Translations under genes and position numbers: made by a program | Part shown: positions 59,449 through 64,000 of the stretch, piece after piece | Layout of the letters: every line of letters begins with the position of its first letter | Numbering within the stretch: the stretch's first letter is position 1 | Source: Eutypa lata | Taxonomy: Eukaryota; Ascomycota; Sordariomycetes; Xylariales; Diatrypaceae | Direction of reading: 5' to 3' | DNA length: 64,000 nucleotides | NCBI GenBank assembly: GCA_022661535.1 | Contig: JAKULF010000004.1 | Span: 930,001-994,000 of the forward strand | The notes under the pieces: generated by a model | Databases searched by the model: none | What the model saw: only the letters and a program-made list of their open reading frames with translations | Told to the model about the DNA's origin: nothing

Positions 59449-60892
59449 TCAACCTGTACTCTTACCCAACGCCTTATACACCTCAGCCTCAACATCAATC
59501 CACAAGCCCAGTACTTTCGCATCGGCAAACGGTAAGATCTGCGTACAGACCATCCCAGCGACGCCGTGTTCGCGATCGCACCACCACCAGCAATTCGCCA
59601 GACCAGCCCAGAACCCAGTGCTCTTCGAGCGACCGGTCGCACCGCCGTTGCTCAGCATGAACGTCAGCCCCCAGCCCTGGGGCGGGTTGCCGGCGACAGG
59701 GTACAGGTCCGGAAGCGGGTTGGTCAGGTCGGGCTTCGCATCCGGTATCCCCTGGCGGCCGAAGTTCGGGAAATCGGGTATCTGGTTCCTGAACATCTCA
59801 TCGACGGTTTCCTTGCGGAGCAGTTGGACCCCAGTGCGCGGACACGTCCCGTCGTTGAGTAGGACGGCGAGAACCTCTATGTAGTGGAAAAGTAAGGTTC
59901 AATCTGTGTCAGCCCATGCCGTCGTCGGGTTCTTCCGAACGTCACGAGATCTATACCAGGGTTACTTACGACAGTACTCCTGAGGCTTAGCATACATCCC
60001 AGCGCCACCGCTATTGAAAAGCGATGCAATTTCCGTTTTGTTATCATGATTGACAACTAATGGCATTCGAAGAAGGTGATCCCTAGATCTGAGGGTACCA
60101 TCTTTTTCTCTCGCGTGCATGTAAGCGACCTTGGCCCTCATTTCTGGGGTAGGAATCATCGACATGTTGGTCAGTCCCAGTGGCTGCAAGACATGCTTCT
60201 GTAGATAATCATTAAGGGTCAATCCGGTGGCTCTTTGCAGAGCGATTCCAGCCCAATCAATGCTAACCTGTGCAGTTCGCAAGTTAGCGCTACAACTAAT
60301 TATCTCACAAGTGGGTGACTGCGATAGTGACATTTATCCCTCATATGGATATACTTACACCGTACTCCCAGCCCTCACCAGGCTGGAACAGCAGCGGCAT
60401 CTCCATAATATCTTCAGCTCGGCCTGAAAACTCGTCAATACCACCAGGGAAGGACCAATCCCGAAGCCTCTCGTTGAAAAAGGCATAGCCGAAACCAGAT
60501 GTATGGGTAAGCAGCATCCTCAAAGTGATAGCTTTGTTTTTCTTCTCGAAAGTGCCATCTGGGCGCAGGACCTGCTTCGTCTGGAGCTCTGGGCACAGCT
60601 TTTCAAGATGCTCCCCGTCGTCCAGTTTCAAAACCCCCTTCTCGACGAGCTGCATGCAGGCCACGCCCGCGAGCATCTTGGTGCACGACGCGATCCAGAA
60701 GATGGTCTCCGGAGACATGGGCTCGCTCGATACAAGGCCTCGCTTACCAGCCGAGTGGGTGAATAGATCGTTCCCGTTCTTGTCGACGACCACCACCGTG
60801 GTGCCCGGAATGCTCGTGTTGTCATCCGCACCCGCACATGAGGCATCAACAATGCCGCGAAGCTTGGCCACCGTTTCTGCAGTAAAAGACAT
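59449..60892 (-). CDS. Beta-lactamase-fold serine transesterase/esterase (LovD/EstB-like)
   Basis: The exons are 60892-60359, 60267-59970 and 59876-59449, giving 419 residues, close to LovD (413). The nucleophile motif is SCTK (Ser69-x-x-Lys72). The general-base Tyr177 lies in WEYGVSIDWAG, where the intron falls right after YG. Other family blocks are ITLRMLLTHTSGFGYAF, PLGLTNMSM, FNSGGAGMYAKPQEYC, PPQGWGLTFML and WAGLANCWWWCDREHGVAG. The protein lacks a signal peptide, so it is cytosolic. Relatives move acyl groups from thioesters to alcohols (LovD) or hydrolyse esters (EstB type). Next to a Baeyer-Villiger enzyme, ester or lactone cleavage is an attractive alternative to acyl transfer. It shares a 940-bp divergent promoter with the monooxygenase. 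All motifs appear intact. Confidence 0.9.
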
Positions 60893-61832
60893 TTTTGGTG
60901 TGATTTTGCTTGTTACTGTGATGATCTGTTTTGAGTCCAGTGTTGAGGTATAACGTATTACGATATTCTATCTCCGGCAACTTTCAACATAGGGGGTGTA
61001 CAAGTATATTGGAACTTGATTGAAGGTGAGGAGTTAGGGTCTCGAGGATTTGGGGTCTTCAAGCGACCATCCATCCCCGCTCGTGATGTAGCACAGTTGT
61101 CTAATGTTAGGTTGCGGAACCGCATTGCGGTTCCGTTTCGTACTATAATGGAGCCGCTCCGCCGGATTGCGGATGCTTGATTCGTCACCTGGAAGCGCGG
61201 AACCGCAACCCCACTAGTGACGATCTTGATTTCCAATCAGTATAATGCCGTAGGATCTCCGTGGTTTCCCCTTCCCTCCCTTACCCCATGGGGAAACCCT
61301 GAATCGAGGTAGCATCACCTGCACGCATGTGCCTTAATCCTCTGTGATATGGTTGCCTCAAGCTTTTACGGGAGGCTTAGAAAGCTTCTGGACCAGATCT
61401 TCGTCACTTCATGATCTGAAATGCGGGGAGGGTTGGCGCTACGGAGAACTGTGCTGCTAGCACCGTTCGTCCCATGCCCGCTAAGTGAACCTTAGTTGTA
61501 CTGTCGTGTTCGAAGGCATGCATTGCAACATTGTAACCAGCATCCCACTTCTTACCATCTCGTCCCTGTCCTGTGGTATCGCACAATGTAACGGATGTAG
61601 GATGACGTGGTCGCAACGACAGCCAGACGGGCATACGAACTCTTGTGTCGTACTTTCAATTTGATATATTTTCCTATAAATATGAGACGCATCGTGTCAG
61701 TGTTACCGATAACTTTGTCTCTCAATTTCACTACATAGATAATCATTCCTATCTCTTCCCAATTTCTCAATCATTCTCATTTATAAATCCACGTATCAGA
61801 GACGACAAAGACGACAATAGAGAATCTTCAAC
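60893..61832. promoter_or_regulatory. Divergent promoter of transesterase and monooxygenase
   Basis: A 940-bp region lies between two divergently transcribed genes. It contains three CGG-N2-CCG palindromes (listed separately) near its left third and no supported ORF. The arrangement suggests co-regulation of the two genes. Confidence 0.65.
61115..61205. promoter_or_regulatory. Three CGG-N2-CCG palindromes (candidate Zn2Cys6 sites)
   Basis: CGGAACCG at 61115-61122, CGGTTCCG at 61128-61135 and CGGAACCG at 61198-61205. The first two form a larger 21-base palindrome with 10-bp arms (61115-61135). Paired CGG triplets in inverted orientation are the usual recognition unit of Zn(II)2Cys6 dimers, and one such gene is about 2.4 kb away. 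Confidence 0.7.
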
Positions 61833-63919
61833 ATGGGCGAACCAATCCCTGACCACCCCAAGAAGTTCAATACTGGACTCAATGACTACTCGTTACACCA
61901 CAAAGAGAACACTGGTCCGTATGCTCAAAATCTGGAGGTTGACGCCCTCATTGTAGGGGCTGGATTCGGTAAGTTAGACATGATTCTATCCAACAGTACC
62001 TCCTGCATGAGTTTCTGACCGAGTTCACGTAACCAAAATTAGCCGGGATCTTTATGCTCAAGACCCTTCGGGATCGTGGGCACAAGGCTGTGATCTACGA
62101 GGCCGGAAATGGCCTCGGAGGCACTTGGCGATGGAACTGCTACCCAGGCGCAGGGGTAGACTCAGAAGTCCCCGAGTACGAGCTATCCTGGCCTGAAGTG
62201 TGGAAGACTTGGAATTGGCCTAACAACTATCCCAACTATGAGAATCTGCGAGATTATTTCGAGCACGTCGACAAGGTAGTCGGAATCAAGAAGGACACGG
62301 CCTTCAACACCGTTGTCGTTGGGGGTGACTTCGACACCAAATCAGGACGATGGATCGTGAAGACCGAGGATGGTCGAACAGCTAAGGCTAAGTATCTCAT
62401 CCTTGGAACCGGATTTGTACGTATCCCCTCTTACTCACTACATGTATTCACTCAATTCTTCACCTCCGTTCCTTATCGAATTGACCCTTCCAACTGGTGG
62501 AAAAAAGCAACGTATCATTGAGGTTGTTTCAAGTTGATGAAGTGCGGAGCAATTTGGTGTTGTCTCGTGTCTAGGATAACTAACAGTGTAAATCAACAGG
62601 CAGCGAGAAGGTATATTCCTGACTGGGCTGGAATGGATAAGTTCAAAGGCACTATCCATCATTCCTCTTTCTGGCCAGATGAGCATGTCGACGTTAAGGG
62701 TAAGCGTTGTGCTGTCATTGGCACTGGCGCCTCCGGAGTCCAGATCGTCCAGGCATGGGGTGCCGAGGCCGGAGACCTGAAGGTATTCCAGCGCACGCCG
62801 AACCTGGCTGTCCCCATGCGGAAGCGAGATTTCACCGTGAAGGAGCAGGAGGACGCCAAGAAGCTCTACCCGGAGATGTTCAAGTACCGCGAGAAGAACT
62901 TTGCCGGGTTCCTCTACGACTGGTACGAGAAGAACACCTTTGACGACACGCCCGAGGAGCGGGAGGCCTTCTACGAGAGCGTCTGGAAGGACGGCGGGTT
63001 TCGATACTGGGTTGCGCTGTACAAGGACAACCTCTTCGACGCCGAGGCCAATAAGGAGTCGTACCGATTCTGGGCCAAGAAGACGCGCGACCGCGTCGGT
63101 GACCCAAGAAAGCGGGACCTCCTGGCGCCGTTGGAGATGCCGCACTTCTTTGGTGTTAAGCGCCCTTGTCTGGAGTACAACTACTACGAGCAGTTCAACA
63201 GACCCAGTGTGGATCTCGTCGACACCAGTAACAACGCCATCAAAGCGTTCGACGAAACCGGAATCTTCCTGCAGGATGGGACTCATCATGAGTTTGATGT
63301 GATTGCCGTTGCAACTGGATTTGTGAGTTATTGACCAAGCAATTTTACGGAAGTGGAGACGATGCTAACGAGTACTGCATAGGATATCGTGACAGGAGGT
63401 ACTTTACCACCGTCCCATTTCTGCATTTTCTATATACCCCTGTGAACATCACTAACTTCTTGCCTCACAGTCATGACCCAACTCGGGCTCAAGAGCATCA
63501 ACGACACCAAGCTAGAGGAAGAGTGGGTGAACGGTGCTAAGACGTACCTCGGGACCACCGTCGGCGGCTACCCTAACATGTTCCACATCTACGGTGTGCA
63601 CGGCCCGACGCTTCTCAGCAACGGGCCGTCAACGGTCGAGGTCCAAGGTCGCTGGATCGCCGACTGCATCGATAAGATGAAGGCAGGCAACCTCAAGTAC
63701 ATCAACCCGAAGCCCGAGGCCGTACAGAACTGGAAGAACCATGTGCTTGAGCTGAATGACAAGACTCTTTTCCCTACTACCCGGTCGACTTATATGGGTG
63801 GCTCCATCCCGGGTAAGGTTTATGAACCTGTCTGTTATTCTGGCGGTATCCCAGCCTATGTCAGGGAGATCCGGCAGGCGCTAGACCATATGGAAGGGTT
63901 TGAACAGGTGGCGGCTTAG
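61833..63919 (+). CDS. Baeyer-Villiger monooxygenase, flavin- and NADPH-dependent
   Basis: I read five exons, 61833-61968, 62043-62416, 62600-63322, 63383-63398 and 63471-63919, giving 565 residues with all joins in frame. The FAD dinucleotide fold is VGAGFAGIF (Gly42, 44, 47; split by intron 1). The BVMO fingerprint FxGxxxHxxxW is FKGTIHHSSFWP (residues 185-196). The NADPH fold is VIGTGASGVQ (Gly211, 213, 216). A further conserved segment is IAVATGFDIVTG, and GGYPNMFHIYGVHGPT is the conserved C-terminal block. Exon 4 is only 16 nt and encodes DIVTG. The family inserts oxygen next to a carbonyl, turning ketones into esters or lactones with NADPH and O2. With the adjacent serine hydrolase this makes a two-step ketone-to-alcohol-plus-acid module, or a tailoring pair in a secondary pathway. 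It has no signal peptide and no visible defects. Confidence 0.92.
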
Positions 63920-64000
63920 GTTTCGTGGTGTGCCGTGCTGGATTTCAATAGTACATGTATTTTTTATCGAAGTATAGTTAAATGATATTATGCTGTAAAT
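63920..64000. other. 3' flank of the monooxygenase gene
   Basis: Eighty-one AT-rich bases after the stop codon, presumably the 3' UTR and its cleavage region. Confidence 0.5.

Noticed and set aside
62438..63289. 283-codon frame antisense to the BVMO
   Set aside because: Long only because the BVMO exon is GC-rich; the sense strand carries the conserved flavoprotein motifs.
1..64000. tRNA or other structured RNA genes
   Set aside because: I looked for T-loop words such as GGTTCGA with matching stems; the few occurrences lack the other arms.

Overview
The window looks like nuclear DNA of a filamentous ascomycete (Pezizomycotina). Genes are split by short introns of about 45-190 nt with GTAAGT-type donors, CTAAC/CTAAT branch points and AG acceptors. 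The families are typically fungal: Zn(II)2Cys6 regulator, fungal P450s, FAD-linked oxidases, and a ubiquitin-like-domain (ULD) protein of the STAND-associated type. One 16 kb block carries the C-to-T decay expected of repeat-induced point mutation (RIP). The species cannot be named from the sequence. All exon joins below were built by hand from splice signals and reading frame.

Layout. 1-565 is the 5' end of a P450 that runs off the left edge. 3.0-3.3 kb holds a small putative mitochondrial protein. 4.2-5.9 kb is an INP54-like, tail-anchored inositol polyphosphate 5-phosphatase. 7.1-9.0 kb is a decayed APH-type kinase gene. 11.0-12.0 kb encodes an F-box domain fused to a degenerate Ras-like domain. 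13.5-14.0 kb encodes a small secreted HExxH protein. 15.1-17.0 kb is an intact seven-exon FAD-linked oxidase.

17,236-33,344 is one extremely AT-rich block. It is bordered by the same 10-bp word on both sides, so it is best read as a single RIP-destroyed transposon insertion and not as a diffuse isochore. To its right come a ULD gene with one frameshift (34.1-35.8 kb), an intact P450 (36.4-38.3 kb), a 5'-truncated FAD oxidase pseudogene (39.0-40.0 kb) and a P450 pseudogene (40.1-41.5 kb). Together with the oxidase on the other side these may be the remains of a secondary-metabolism locus. A GNAT acetyltransferase (42.2-43.0 kb) and a C2H2-like protein (46.6-47.4 kb) follow.

48.5-54.9 kb is an accessory region. 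It has three paralogous single-pass membrane proteins (here A, B and C) that match no family I recognise, with a cysteine-rich secreted protein between A and B. B and C are head to head and share a conserved TATA-box block. A carries a nonsense codon.

The right end is a compact functional module: an acu-15/FacB-like Zn2Cys6 regulator (56.0-58.7 kb), a LovD/EstB-like serine transesterase or esterase (59.4-60.9 kb) and a divergently transcribed Baeyer-Villiger monooxygenase (61.8-63.9 kb). The promoter between the last two holds three CGG-N2-CCG palindromes, the usual kind of site for a Zn2Cys6 dimer. A plausible joint role is oxidation of a ketone to an ester or lactone, then cleavage or acyl transfer by the hydrolase, with local transcriptional control.
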